Source: a virus. Taken from it: a stretch of 44,813 bases of DNA. Below the pieces are notes generated by a model. The model was given only the letters and a program-made list of their open reading frames with translations, ran no database searches and was not told the origin of the DNA. Location of the stretch: positions 1-44,813 of the IMG/VR virus record IMGVR_UViG_3300010413_000061; one strand, written 5' to 3'. Below are positions 26,401 to 34,106 of this stretch, piece after piece; positions within the stretch are counted from its first letter, which is position 1, and each line of letters begins with the position of its first letter. Both the position numbers and the translations under genes were made by a program.

Positions 26401-28403
26401 CTGTCTAAAAGCGTTGTAAAGTTAGATCCGTCTGTGTTGACTCTGTTTATTTGGCTAGTACCAGTATCAGCAAAATATAGATATCCGCTTGTGGCATCGA
26501 TTGTGAGTCCGCGAATCCCTGAGATACCGGTATTAAGAACTACCTGTGGATCACTGCCATCGAAATTACAAGACTTGATATCCTGGGCTATTACGTCTCC
26601 CCAGTAAACTCTCCTGTTGATTTTGTCTAATATGAGACCCTCTGGATAAACAATGTCTCCTAATGAACCAGACACAAATAAATCAATAGATCCAGATTCA
26701 GATGGTGGTGCGACGCCGCTAATGTAAAGGCTTATATTTCCGCTTGATGGTTCAGCTAGTGTTACTCCGGACACAAATAGATCTATTGTACCGCTTACAA
26801 AATCATTGCCTGTTACGGATAAGTCGATTGTTCCACTAGCTGATTCGTGTCCATGTTCAAAAAGATTGATGCTTCCGCTTGTTATTTCATATCCAGCAAC
26901 AAAGATATCGAGTGTTCCACTGGATTGTTCAAATGCGCTTAAATATAGATCTGTATTTCCGCTTGCTGTATTAGATCCCGCGACAAACAGACTTGTGTTA
27001 CCACTAGCGTTTGTGTATCCTTCTATGAACAGATCTATGTTGTTGCTCGACAAATTTAGACTACTGATAAATAATGGAATAGTCCCACTGGGTTTTCCGG
27101 CTATAAATAAACCTATGTCACCACTTACTGTTTGTTTTCCGTCGACAAATAGATTGATTGTTCCGCTAGACAAGGAGTGACCAACTGATAGCAGATCTAC
27201 ACTACCGCTTGATTGATTACTTCCAAGCACAAACAAGTCTAGCGTTCCACTGGACTGTTCGTTGCCAGCAACAAACAAGCTTAGTGACCCACTAATAGAA
27301 TCGTATCCAGTGGTATATAAATTTAGTGTTCCGCTAGCTACGTCTTTGCCGTTTGCGTATAAGTCTATATTTCCACTGCTTGTCGTATGTCCATCAACAA
27401 ACAATGTCGCATTACCGCTGATAGCCGTAGCACCAGCAGAACCATTAATGAATAGATCTATGGAGCCGCTAGCAGTTCCTGCTCCATTAATTGACAGGTC
27501 CAAAGATCCGCTTGCGGTATTACTACTTAATGTAAACAGGGTTACAGAGCCTGATGCTTGTGGAGCCACGCCACTTACATAAAGATCCAGAACGCCGCTT
27601 TGTTGTTCGTGACCGTGAATAAATGAATCTATCGATCCACTTGCTGTATCATAACCACTTAAGTATAAATTTATGTTTCCACTTGATGTCTGATGTCCAG
27701 TAGTCGATAAGTCTATTGACCCACTAGAACTATCATAACCATGGGAATATAGATCTATTGAACCACTAGCTACATCGTATCCGGAAGTAAATAGATCAAG
27801 TGAACCACTAGCATTTGCCGAACTAGAAACAAACAGATCTAATGAACCACTGGCTGTTGTATATCCATTGACAAAAAGATCTATATTTCCAGACGCAGAA
27901 GATGAACTGCTAACATTTTCCGTTATATTAGCTGTTGTTTTATCTATAACGGTACCCGTGGCAAGTTCAGCAGTTTGGCTCATACTGCTTCCGTTTGCCC
28001 ACTCTATTTCTATCGCAAGTCTATTGCCAGCATCTTCTTCTGATCTTGTCCAGGATGGAACAGAAGGAGTAAAGGTCATAGATGAACTTAATCCTTGTGG
28101 AGATGTATAAGTTCCTACCTGTAAAACATTTCCAGCACTGTCTAGTCTGACGCACCTTACTCGTGCGTCAATCTGCATATTTGCAGTATCAAAGTTTAAG
28201 TCAACGGTCCATGTTCCAGTATTTTCCCAGAAATCACTATTTGGGAAACCGCTTGGGGTTATGAATCCACCTGTTACAACTTGACTACCAGTAAGTGAAA
28301 TTGTTATAAATGTATCCGTACCGGTATTGCCTTTGAAAACCTTGTTGAACAAGGAAAACGGCGTTGCATCCGAATTGGTTTCTTGATAAACGTAGATCGC
28401 CAT
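23454..28403 (-). CDS. Giant DLF-repeat/propeller protein with neck zinc domain
   Basis: 1649 residues. The shared N-domain is at about 1-165. A first block of 14-residue SASGSIDLFVNGHDT repeats runs to about 580, then a YWTD-type beta-propeller at about 585-805 (RRVYWGD, GYLYFAD, GYLYWTD, KLYWTD blades), then a second long repeat block to about 1465. The end is the zinc domain (CPNC, CPWC) closing in RYCVSFWELI. Longer cassettes with PSGTIPLFISSLN recur several times. There is no signal peptide. The repeats probably form a rigid beta-rich stalk with the propeller as a binding head, and the C-terminus anchors it at the neck; this is inference. The ribosome site is weak (GGGTAG). Confidence 0.72.
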   Translation of the reverse strand: MAIYVYQETNSDATPFSLFNKVFKGNTGTDTFITISLTGSQVVTGGFITPSGFPNSDFWENTGTWTVDLNFDTANMQIDARVRCVRLDSAGNVLQVGTYTSPQGLSSSMTFTPSVPSWTRSEEDAGNRLAIEIEWANGSSMSQTAELATGTVIDKTTANITENVSSSSSASGNIDLFVNGYTTASGSLDLFVSSSANASGSLDLFTSGYDVASGSIDLYSHGYDSSSGSIDLSTTGHQTSSGNINLYLSGYDTASGSIDSFIHGHEQQSGVLDLYVSGVAPQASGSVTLFTLSSNTASGSLDLSINGAGTASGSIDLFINGSAGATAISGNATLFVDGHTTSSGNIDLYANGKDVASGTLNLYTTGYDSISGSLSLFVAGNEQSSGTLDLFVLGSNQSSGSVDLLSVGHSLSSGTINLFVDGKQTVSGDIGLFIAGKPSGTIPLFISSLNLSSNNIDLFIEGYTNASGNTSLFVAGSNTASGNTDLYLSAFEQSSGTLDIFVAGYEITSGSINLFEHGHESASGTIDLSVTGNDFVSGTIDLFVSGVTLAEPSSGNISLYISGVAPPSESGSIDLFVSGSLGDIVYPEGLILDKINRRVYWGDVIAQDIKSCNFDGSDPQVVLNTGISGIRGLTIDATSGYLYFADTGTSQINRVNTDGSNFTTLLDSSDGIGQPRGIDIFESSGYLYWTDSASGTIERSDLDGSNHTIITSGLNTPYGLKVDKFNNKLYWTDTTLNTIQRSNLDGSSIETLASGINDPLYLVLDALVQNAYFTNNIEGEVSKLAIGSSGIVDIRRAPLQGPAGIDLDDTLDKVDLFIAGLAEVLVSGSIDLYVQGHDTASGTLDLFIAGQDTASGSLDLYINGHDSASGSIDLFVGGQDTASGSLDLSISGKDTASGLIDLFVSGQGSASGSVDLYVNGHDTASGNIDLFVGGQDTASGSVDLYVNGHNTASGDITLFIAGKPSGTIPLFISSLNVASQNLNLFIAGKPSGSIDLFEQGHETSSGNIDLFIAGLPSGNIDLFTAGHEIASGSIDLFVNGHVSYSNTLNLFVSGKETASGSVDLFVAGHQPSSGDISLFIAGKPSGTIPLFISSLNLASNNLNLFIAGKPSGSIDLFEHGHESASGFVDLFIAGLPSGNIDLFVNGHDTASGTVDLFVNGHNTASGSVDLFIHGHQNASGSLDLFIEGRQQASGTVDLFISGQDTASGNIDLSIAGQNNASGDISLVIAGKPSGTIPLFISSLNIVSENLSLFVAGKPSGTIDLFEQGHELASGNIDLVAKGYDTSSGNIDLFVRGYQTSSGNTDLYVGGSVLSSGSIDLFINGQDTASGSIDLFSHGYDTASGSIDLTTTGHETASGTTDLTVLGLDTSSGTVDLLTIGNRSASGDLDLFINGHSDVSGSIDLNIGGHETSSGSMDIFISGVSIDVSGEMTLFVEGSGIFPESGSITLFTDGIVGINNDIDLFVNGIEPKPPVSCPILDPTLPLQIDSTIIDIYQSRIDALINQLGKDIILEFDPTRTECPNCVFDSIRQRSAGIYKSGGPRPFRRGRQCPWCKGRGFEETQRQKCIKGLIKWQPREMKDYGISVSDHNGIVRVKTLLIYADEISRAKFAIIDDEQSVVLRLTCRLIRGPVPVGLREDRYCVSFWELI
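24000..25965 (-). repeat. 42-bp SASGSIDLF repeat block, propeller-distal
   Basis: Uninterrupted in-frame tandem array, consensus HDTASGSIDLFVNG, the most regular array of the window. It contains at least three longer cassettes with the LFISSLN unit (near 24700, 25130 and 25490), indicating segmental duplication. Confidence 0.88.
26660..27900 (-). repeat. 42-bp SASGSIDLF repeat block, N-domain side
   Basis: Same unit as the block after the propeller, with one LFISSLN cassette near 27065. The YWTD propeller at about 25990-26650 interrupts the two arrays. Confidence 0.88.
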
Positions 28404-28408
28404 TTAAG

Positions 28409-31400
28409 CTACCCGTACAGTTCCTGTAAATTCGATCCATCAATGTTCATGATAAATATCTTACCAAGTATTGATTCTGCAAAATACAGCTTGTTTGACG
28501 CTGTTGATTCATGCCCGTGAACAAAAAGATTCACAACACCAGATTCAAGTCCGTTACCATCAACGAACAGATCTATTGTTCCAGATGGTAATCCATTAAT
28601 AAACAGATCTATATTGCCGCTAGACGGTTCATGTCCCTGTTCGAATAGATAGATGGTGCCAGATGGTTTTCCAGCAATAAAAAGATTGATGTTATTACTT
28701 GAAAGATTTAGGCTACTGATGAATAATGGAATTGTTCCACTTGGCTTACCAATTATTGTCAGCGTTATGTCACCGCTAATACTCTGGTGTCCAGCGCCAT
28801 AAAGATCTATTGATCCGCTTGATGTATCAAAGCCGCCAACAAAGAGATCTAATGAACCACTAGATATGTTGTTTCCGTTGATAAACAAATCAACAGAACC
28901 ACTGGCAACATCATACCCCTGTTCAAAAAGAGATAGTGTGCCGCTAGCATTATTTAGCCCACCAACAAATAAGTCGACGCTACCACTAGACGTGTCATAG
29001 CCGCCAACAAATAGATCTGTGGAACCGCTGATACTGTTGTGTCCAGCAACAAACAGGTCAAGAGAACCGCTAGATGGTACGTCCCCGTCTATAAACAGAT
29101 CAATGGAACCGCTAGAAGTGTCATGCCCGCGTACTGATAGGTCTATTGTTCCGCTAGCTGATTCGTGACCTTGTTCAAATAGGTCTATGTTACCACTGAC
29201 GGTTATATGTCCGTCTGCGAAAAGATTCAACGTATTACTAGATGAATCTTGGCTACTAACAAATAACGTTAAAGATCCACTTGCAGAGTCTGACCCAAAA
29301 GCATATAAATCTACAATGCCACTTTCGATGTTTTTGCCAGCAACAAAAAGATCGAGAGAGCCACTTGCAACATCGTATCCATGTTCAAAAAGATCTATTT
29401 GACCAGAAGGCTTACCGGTGATTACTAGATCTATTGATCCACTAGACTGTTGATGTCCGTCTGTGAATAAATCTAAAGTTCCGCTAGCTTGATCATAACC
29501 AGACGTAAACAGGTCTAATGCGCCACTCGCTGATCTATGACCACCAACTGTGAAATCCAAGGTTCCGCTTGAGTCTTGATGCCCAGCGACAAACAATGGG
29601 AATGCAGTTGTATCAATTATAAATCCATCCAACAAAGATGAATTCTTTTGTGGATGGAAAAACATAAACGTTTCTATGTTAGATCCGTCCATGTTCGAAC
29701 GAAGTATCAAATTGTCTGTTAGGTCATTCCAATAGATCTTTCGTGCGACAGTATCGAGTTCCATTCTGTTGGGCAAAGTTGTATCAGTTGACGATATTAT
29801 TGTCTCTATGTTGCTTCCATTTAAATCCGATCTATATATTTGTTTCGTTGTTTGATCAATCCAGTACATCTTTGAGTCTACTGGATCTATTGCTATCGCT
29901 GTGGTGTTTCCATTTAATCCAGAGGACGATGGTATTATGGTTGTTGTGTTTCCACCGGAAAGATTGCAACGACGAATCAAATCGCTTTGTACATCTGAGT
30001 AGTAAAGTCTGTCATTAACTTCATCAACAGCTATCGCACCGGGACGAGGCAAACCGCTTACTATCACAGTTCTGTTTGTTCCATCTAGGTCCGATCTCTC
30101 AATCAAACCATTGATGAATGCATCTGCCCAGAACAGAAAACCGCTTGCATTATGTATTCCAATGTATTTCGGAAAAGTAAAACTACCAGACACTAAAACT
30201 GTTTTATTTTCTCCATCTTTGTCTGTGGTAAATATATTGTCTGTTGCTCCAAAAGCATCAACGATAAATAGATCTTGATCTGGAGACGATATGTCTATGT
30301 CGAGGAAATCTACTCCGCTTCCGTCAAGAATAAAGTTGTATCCATTGCCGTCAGTAAATGTTCGTCTAACTTCTCTTCCATATTCTGTCGTAAAATAGAT
30401 TGCCCCATAGTTTTTGATTGAATCATGACCAACGACAAACAATGTCGTTGTTCCAGACGAATCTATGTGACCGTCAACAAACAGATCTATACTACCAGAA
30501 GACGTATTGTGCGCGTTGACATACAAATCCAAAGATCCACTTGCAGGACTGTATCCTTCTATGAATAGATCTATGTTCCCAGACGAAATAGTGGAGCCTT
30601 CGACACCTTCTGTAAACAAAGTAATGTTTCCAGATTCCTGTAGGTGTCCATGGGCGAATAAGTCTAGGGATCTAAGCGGATCAACAGTTATGCCAAATGG
30701 ATCAAAATCCGTTGCATTTGTATATATTGTCTCAAGGCCGGTTCCATCTGTATTTCCGCGAGCAACTTTTTGGTCGCCTATTTGATCGTCGTCTGTCCAA
30801 TAAATTTTCTTATCAGCAGTATCGACATGTATTCCAAATGCATCGCGGACATTTCCAACAAAAATATTTTCTGAATTGCTAACGCCATCCAGATCCGTTT
30901 TTGTTATGTACAGGATTGTTTGTCTAAACAATTTTCGTTCTATTGGGTCTATAGCTATAGAATATGTGTCTGAGAATAGACCTGTAGCAACAATCTCTGT
31001 CGAAACAAATTCGTAATCCGTTTTTGATATCACGCCGCTACTACGATCTAGCCAATATATTTCTTCGGCAAGTGAATCAAAAGCAAGTGATTCGACATCA
31101 TCGTACACTCCAGAATACATGACTTCTGGATTAGTCCCGTCAACGTTACATCGAAGAACTCTTTTTGCGCCTCCCGTTGAACCATCTGACCAATATATTT
31201 TTCCAAGGGACGGTATGTATATAAGTGCATCATCTACGTCGCCGGAAACAACAACGTTAGAAACTACACCGTCGTCTAGGTCAACTTTTCTTATTATGTT
31301 GGAGGCGCTATCTGCAAAATAAAGATAGCCATTATTGATATCAACCGCCATACTATGAACGGAACTACGAGAACCACCTGAAATAAATCGTTCTGGGGTA

Positions 31401-32023
31401 TGAAATCCAAGCTGGTCAATCTCTATTGACCAAATTTGATCTTCAATATTGTCAGACCAATAGACTCTCCGCGTATTGGTACTTCTGTGACCATGAATAA
31501 ATAAGTCTATATCACCGCTTCGTCGGTTTTGGGCAATGTTTGTGTCAACTCTATCGTCATTATCACTTAACCCTATAGTGAGAGTCTGCTGCATAAATTC
31601 ATCGTTGTTTGAGAATTCGAATTCAACAGCAAGTCTATTGTCTACGTCTTCTTCTGCGTTATTCCATGACGGATTGACTACCGTATACGTTTTTGTCCCA
31701 GCAGTAAGTATTTTTTGTGTATTCCAGTTTCCAGTTTGTAGAACTGTTCCTGAAGAACTGACTCGTACAGCGCGACACTTTCCCCTAAGAGCAAAGTTTC
31801 CGGCACTAACGTTTAGAACTACTGTCCATGTACCACCATCTTCCCACATATCACTATTTGGAACACCTGATTCTGTTATCCATCCATGATATACAGAATC
31901 AAGCGCATTTACAATAATATTTGCACTATCGTTAGTGGTTGCATCCTTTAAGTCCCTGTTAACATCGGTGAATGGACTTAGATCAGAAGTATCCTTGTGT
32001 AACGAACCGGAAACGGATGCCAC
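28409..32023 (-). CDS. Giant double-propeller DLF-repeat virion protein
   Basis: 1204 residues, starting at a GTG with GAGG eight bases upstream. After the shared N-domain (to about 170) come one DLF unit and a first YWTD propeller (about 180-450, with blades such as RRVYWSD and GYLYFAD). A short DLF block, a second propeller (about 535-795, blades with GFLFWAD, RLYYSD) and a long DLF block of about 360 residues follow. It ends abruptly with one orphan blade motif, KLYFAES then NIDGSNLQELYG. Unlike its two downstream paralogues it lacks the zinc domain, as if the 3' part had been lost. It is likely a virion appendage; receptor or glycan binding is inferred. Confidence 0.72.
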   Translation of the reverse strand: MASVSGSLHKDTSDLSPFTDVNRDLKDATTNDSANIIVNALDSVYHGWITESGVPNSDMWEDGGTWTVVLNVSAGNFALRGKCRAVRVSSSGTVLQTGNWNTQKILTAGTKTYTVVNPSWNNAEEDVDNRLAVEFEFSNNDEFMQQTLTIGLSDNDDRVDTNIAQNRRSGDIDLFIHGHRSTNTRRVYWSDNIEDQIWSIEIDQLGFHTPERFISGGSRSSVHSMAVDINNGYLYFADSASNIIRKVDLDDGVVSNVVVSGDVDDALIYIPSLGKIYWSDGSTGGAKRVLRCNVDGTNPEVMYSGVYDDVESLAFDSLAEEIYWLDRSSGVISKTDYEFVSTEIVATGLFSDTYSIAIDPIERKLFRQTILYITKTDLDGVSNSENIFVGNVRDAFGIHVDTADKKIYWTDDDQIGDQKVARGNTDGTGLETIYTNATDFDPFGITVDPLRSLDLFAHGHLQESGNITLFTEGVEGSTISSGNIDLFIEGYSPASGSLDLYVNAHNTSSGSIDLFVDGHIDSSGTTTLFVVGHDSIKNYGAIYFTTEYGREVRRTFTDGNGYNFILDGSGVDFLDIDISSPDQDLFIVDAFGATDNIFTTDKDGENKTVLVSGSFTFPKYIGIHNASGFLFWADAFINGLIERSDLDGTNRTVIVSGLPRPGAIAVDEVNDRLYYSDVQSDLIRRCNLSGGNTTTIIPSSSGLNGNTTAIAIDPVDSKMYWIDQTTKQIYRSDLNGSNIETIISSTDTTLPNRMELDTVARKIYWNDLTDNLILRSNMDGSNIETFMFFHPQKNSSLLDGFIIDTTAFPLFVAGHQDSSGTLDFTVGGHRSASGALDLFTSGYDQASGTLDLFTDGHQQSSGSIDLVITGKPSGQIDLFEHGYDVASGSLDLFVAGKNIESGIVDLYAFGSDSASGSLTLFVSSQDSSSNTLNLFADGHITVSGNIDLFEQGHESASGTIDLSVRGHDTSSGSIDLFIDGDVPSSGSLDLFVAGHNSISGSTDLFVGGYDTSSGSVDLFVGGLNNASGTLSLFEQGYDVASGSVDLFINGNNISSGSLDLFVGGFDTSSGSIDLYGAGHQSISGDITLTIIGKPSGTIPLFISSLNLSSNNINLFIAGKPSGTIYLFEQGHEPSSGNIDLFINGLPSGTIDLFVDGNGLESGVVNLFVHGHESTASNKLYFAESILGKIFIMNIDGSNLQELYG
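28510..29600 (-). repeat. 42-bp SGxxDLF repeat block
   Basis: In-frame 14-residue units of the double-propeller gene, including an LFISSLN cassette near 28710. A shorter block of the same unit lies at about 30420-30670 between the two propellers. Confidence 0.85.
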
Positions 32024-32041
32024 GGATATTACCTCTACTTA

Positions 32042-32341
32042 TTACGCTGGAGGAAATACTGTGTCGTGTACCCGTGTCCAAACATCGTCTGGCGTCCATC
32101 GGCCAAACTTGCATGATCGTGGGTTGATACCAAGTTCGATATGTCTTGCTAGATCATACGAGTTAAAACTGATAATAGTGTTGTTTCTCATAATGTAATA
32201 GTCTTGTCCCATGTGTACATTTCTAGTTAAATCTGGATTGTGTTCAACAACAAACAATACACCGTACAAAGGTGCGTTTTCCCATGTCATATCTAGATCT
32301 GACACAACAGTTTCGTCGTCATAAAAGATTTGCCACAACAT
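32042..32341 (-). CDS. Small conserved-looking virion-region protein
   Basis: 99 residues from the ATG in a TAATG overlap with the mini-gene upstream and with a GGGGGA site; a longer frame exists but lacks such a site. The pattern LWQIFYDDETVVSD, NAPLYGVLFVVE, GQDYYIMRNNTII is that of a small beta-rich protein seen in structural operons of other phages, where the role is unknown. It sits between the connector candidate and the giant repeat genes. Confidence 0.65.
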   Translation of the reverse strand: MLWQIFYDDETVVSDLDMTWENAPLYGVLFVVEHNPDLTRNVHMGQDYYIMRNNTIISFNSYDLARHIELGINPRSCKFGRWTPDDVWTRVHDTVFPPA

Positions 32342-32433
32342 TATATTCCCCCTGCGCATAAAATTGCCACGCCAACACGAACGCGCCGACATGGCAAAAC
32401 TACAAAACCAATTTTACCTAAAGAACGGGACAC
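32341..32433 (-). CDS. Possible 30-residue peptide
   Basis: A GTG with GAGG eight bases upstream opens a 30-codon frame (SLGKIGFVVLPCRRV, then RVGVAILCAGGI). Its TAA overlaps the next ATG (TAATG). Ribosome site and coupling are better than chance, but the frame is short and has no recognised homologue. It would fill most of the 111-base gap between the two flanking genes. Confidence 0.35.
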   Translation of the reverse strand: MSRSLGKIGFVVLPCRRVRVGVAILCAGGI

Positions 32434-32452
32434 ATAAATCACCTCAAACCGT

Positions 32453-33010
32453 TTAGTATCGGTTACTGCGATTGTATCCCAGAGACAGAGCTATACTATC
32501 AAAAAATAGTCCAACGTCACTAATTAGCGAACTAGTGTCTGGTGCTCGTGCTGGACTCATAACAGCACCACCAACAGATCCTGCTGACCGACCATCTGAT
32601 TTACCAGACTGTATGTCCCATTTTAGTTTTTCATATGACGCACAGGGACCAAGCGTTATAATATCTCTATATCCCCTGAAACCAACGCTTGTATCGACCA
32701 TACTGTCTCCGTCTCGAACTCTAATTCCTTGACTAACAGCTTGTCTGAAATCTCCTTGTGTTAAAATACACGCAGATTTCAAAGTAACCAATGATTGGAA
32801 CATAAGATCTTGCTCTGTAACTGGATCAGGACTAATTGTTACGCCACTAACGTCTATTACATAATTGTAGTCCAATTCCACGTCTGTCTCTACAAGAATT
32901 CCAGCGGTCACAATTACTTGTTGAATATAAGCATCAGTATGTTTCTGTGGAGTATTAAGGTCGTTCACTAAAACTCTTGTCATTAAAACTAGATCATATT
33001 CCCATGCCAT
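32453..33010 (-). CDS. Head-tail connector candidate
   Basis: 185 residues from the ATG preceded by AAGGGGTGA. A helical start, LMTRVLVNDLNTPQKHTDAY, leads to IQQVIVTAGILVETD and ISPDPVTEQDLMFQSLVTLKSA, then YEKLKWDIQSG and a Ser/Gly-rich end. The arrangement, helices with an acidic loop ahead of ISPDP, resembles connector-type proteins of marine tailed phages. In the gene order it follows the capsid genes, as a gp6-like head-tail adaptor would. The assignment is by pattern and position and not certain. Confidence 0.6.
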   Translation of the reverse strand: MAWEYDLVLMTRVLVNDLNTPQKHTDAYIQQVIVTAGILVETDVELDYNYVIDVSGVTISPDPVTEQDLMFQSLVTLKSACILTQGDFRQAVSQGIRVRDGDSMVDTSVGFRGYRDIITLGPCASYEKLKWDIQSGKSDGRSAGSVGGAVMSPARAPDTSSLISDVGLFFDSIALSLGYNRSNRY

Positions 33011-33022
33011 GACGATCACCCC

Positions 33023-33379
33023 TTATGGCTGTTGAACAATGTATGAGTTTGGATTACGCAAGCTTGGCATTTGACCGTCTTGGCCTTCGACAGTATAAAG
33101 AACAATGTTTCCTTCTGGAGCACTCGTTCCGCTAACGGGAACCATCCTCCAGTGAAACGGTTCTCTAACACTAGCAAGGGACGCCAATCCGCTGACTGGC
33201 CAACCATAAGCATCTGTACTGCCCATTTGGTTACAGCCGCTAGACGCCAAAGAGACTGCATTTCCATTCCGATCCCAAAGTTCTATAGAAACAGCGCCTG
33301 TTGCGTCGGGAAGTTCTCCCATCACAACATCTGGTGAACTTGGAAAATAAGGAATCTCAACTATACCACTAGCCGACAT
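33023..33379 (-). CDS. Small beta-sandwich-like virion protein
   Basis: 118 residues from the second of two adjacent ATGs, which has AAGGAGG six bases upstream. It has the pattern AVSIELWDRNGNAVSL, SSGCNQMGSTDAYGWPVSGL, then a basic-aromatic strand FHWRMVP. This resembles an immunoglobulin-like or carboxypeptidase-regulatory-type beta domain. It is clearly related in pattern to the gene just upstream (hydrophobic-D-x-G turn, a Cys, then W). It could be a capsid or neck decoration protein; function is unproven. Confidence 0.6.
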   Translation of the reverse strand: MSASGIVEIPYFPSSPDVVMGELPDATGAVSIELWDRNGNAVSLASSGCNQMGSTDAYGWPVSGLASLASVREPFHWRMVPVSGTSAPEGNIVLYTVEGQDGQMPSLRNPNSYIVQQP

Positions 33380-33659
33380 CATTGCCCTCCTTCGGAACAA
33401 TAAAATCTCCCTCAAAAACCTCTCCGTTATCAGCAATCATGTTATATGTGATAGGCCCACAAATTCCTGTCGGTAGATTTATGGTCGACCACGACCACCT
33501 ACCAGTATCTAGTATCTGACGACAATTTCGATCTTCTATCGATATTTCCATTCCGTCAGAATCGAACAATACAATCCCAACACTTTGTGCGTCACGCAGC
33601 AATCCTATTAAACAAGGCGATAGATCTTGGTTCATAATAAAGTCTCGTATGTTATTCAT
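33369..33659 (-). CDS. Small beta-sandwich-like virion protein, paralogue
   Basis: 96 residues. The central VGIVLFDSDGMEISI, RNCRQILDTGRWSWSTINL and the end EVFEGDFIVP follow the same plan as the next gene downstream, which suggests an old tandem duplication. The ATG lies inside the end of the HTH gene and has GGGAG nine bases upstream. No enzymatic motif is seen. A small head or neck decoration role is inferred. Confidence 0.6.
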   Translation of the reverse strand: MNNIRDFIMNQDLSPCLIGLLRDAQSVGIVLFDSDGMEISIEDRNCRQILDTGRWSWSTINLPTGICGPITYNMIADNGEVFEGDFIVPKEGNDVG

Positions 33660-34074
33660 CGATCAAGTCTCCCAAAATTCTACCAGTCGCTAGTTTGATG
33701 AATAGAAGATCCGTCTCTATCTCCTGGTTTTCAAAATAGTCATGAAACTCTTGATCAGAATAATGGATAGCAGACGCAAGTTTTTTTGATCTAAGTGGAA
33801 AATTTCGTGCGTTTAATCGTTTAATGATTGTTGTTGGATGAACACCTAGCAGTTTTCCCATTTGTGAACATGAAAGACCCATGTTGTATAGACCAACAAA
33901 AACGAAATCCGGGAAAACCTGATTGGCTTCTGACCTATTTCTCGTCTCGATTCCAGAATTTTTGAGTATATGGTATATCGTCGTTTCACTTCTACCATCC
34001 ATCTCTGAAATCTCTGCGCAACTATGGCGACCATGTATATACAATGTATTGATTTTGTCGACAGACAGAGCCAT
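33652..34074 (-). CDS. Double helix-turn-helix protein
   Basis: 140 residues from the ATG with AAAGG seven bases upstream; a longer frame would start inside the terminator. Two HTH-like segments are visible: CAEISEMDGRSETTIYHIL at about 19-37 and CSQMGKLLGVHPTTIIKRL at about 68-86. They are followed by a helical C-terminus. This is the DNA-binding plan of homeodomain-like or resolvase-type HTH proteins, without a catalytic domain. It is the first gene after the capsid terminator, with a GTGTATAAA element 20 bases upstream. A regulator of late genes, or a relic of a homing-type insertion, are both possible. Confidence 0.7.
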   Translation of the reverse strand: MALSVDKINTLYIHGRHSCAEISEMDGRSETTIYHILKNSGIETRNRSEANQVFPDFVFVGLYNMGLSCSQMGKLLGVHPTTIIKRLNARNFPLRSKKLASAIHYSDQEFHDYFENQEIETDLLFIKLATGRILGDLIDE

Positions 34075-34093
34075 AAAAAGACCTTTCATAAGC

Positions 34094-34102
34094 TTTATAC
34101 AC
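34094..34102 (-). promoter_or_regulatory. Late-promoter-like GTGTATAAA after capsid terminator
   Basis: The 9-mer, here TTGGTGTATAAAGC, lies five bases beyond the T-tract of the capsid terminator and 20 bases before the HTH ATG. This terminator-promoter pairing is repeated at 12745-12793. Confidence 0.55.
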
Positions 34103-34106
34103 CAAT

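Noticed and set aside
24000-29600. Short regular repeats considered as a CRISPR array
   Set aside because: Units are contiguous, 42 bp, in frame and diverged by synonymous changes, with no conserved repeat and unique spacer alternation.
28409-31500. YWTD/LDL-receptor-like blades taken as eukaryotic contamination
   Set aside because: They are embedded in the same frame as phage-type repeats, flanked by virion genes, with bacterial start signals; such blades also occur in bacteria and phages.
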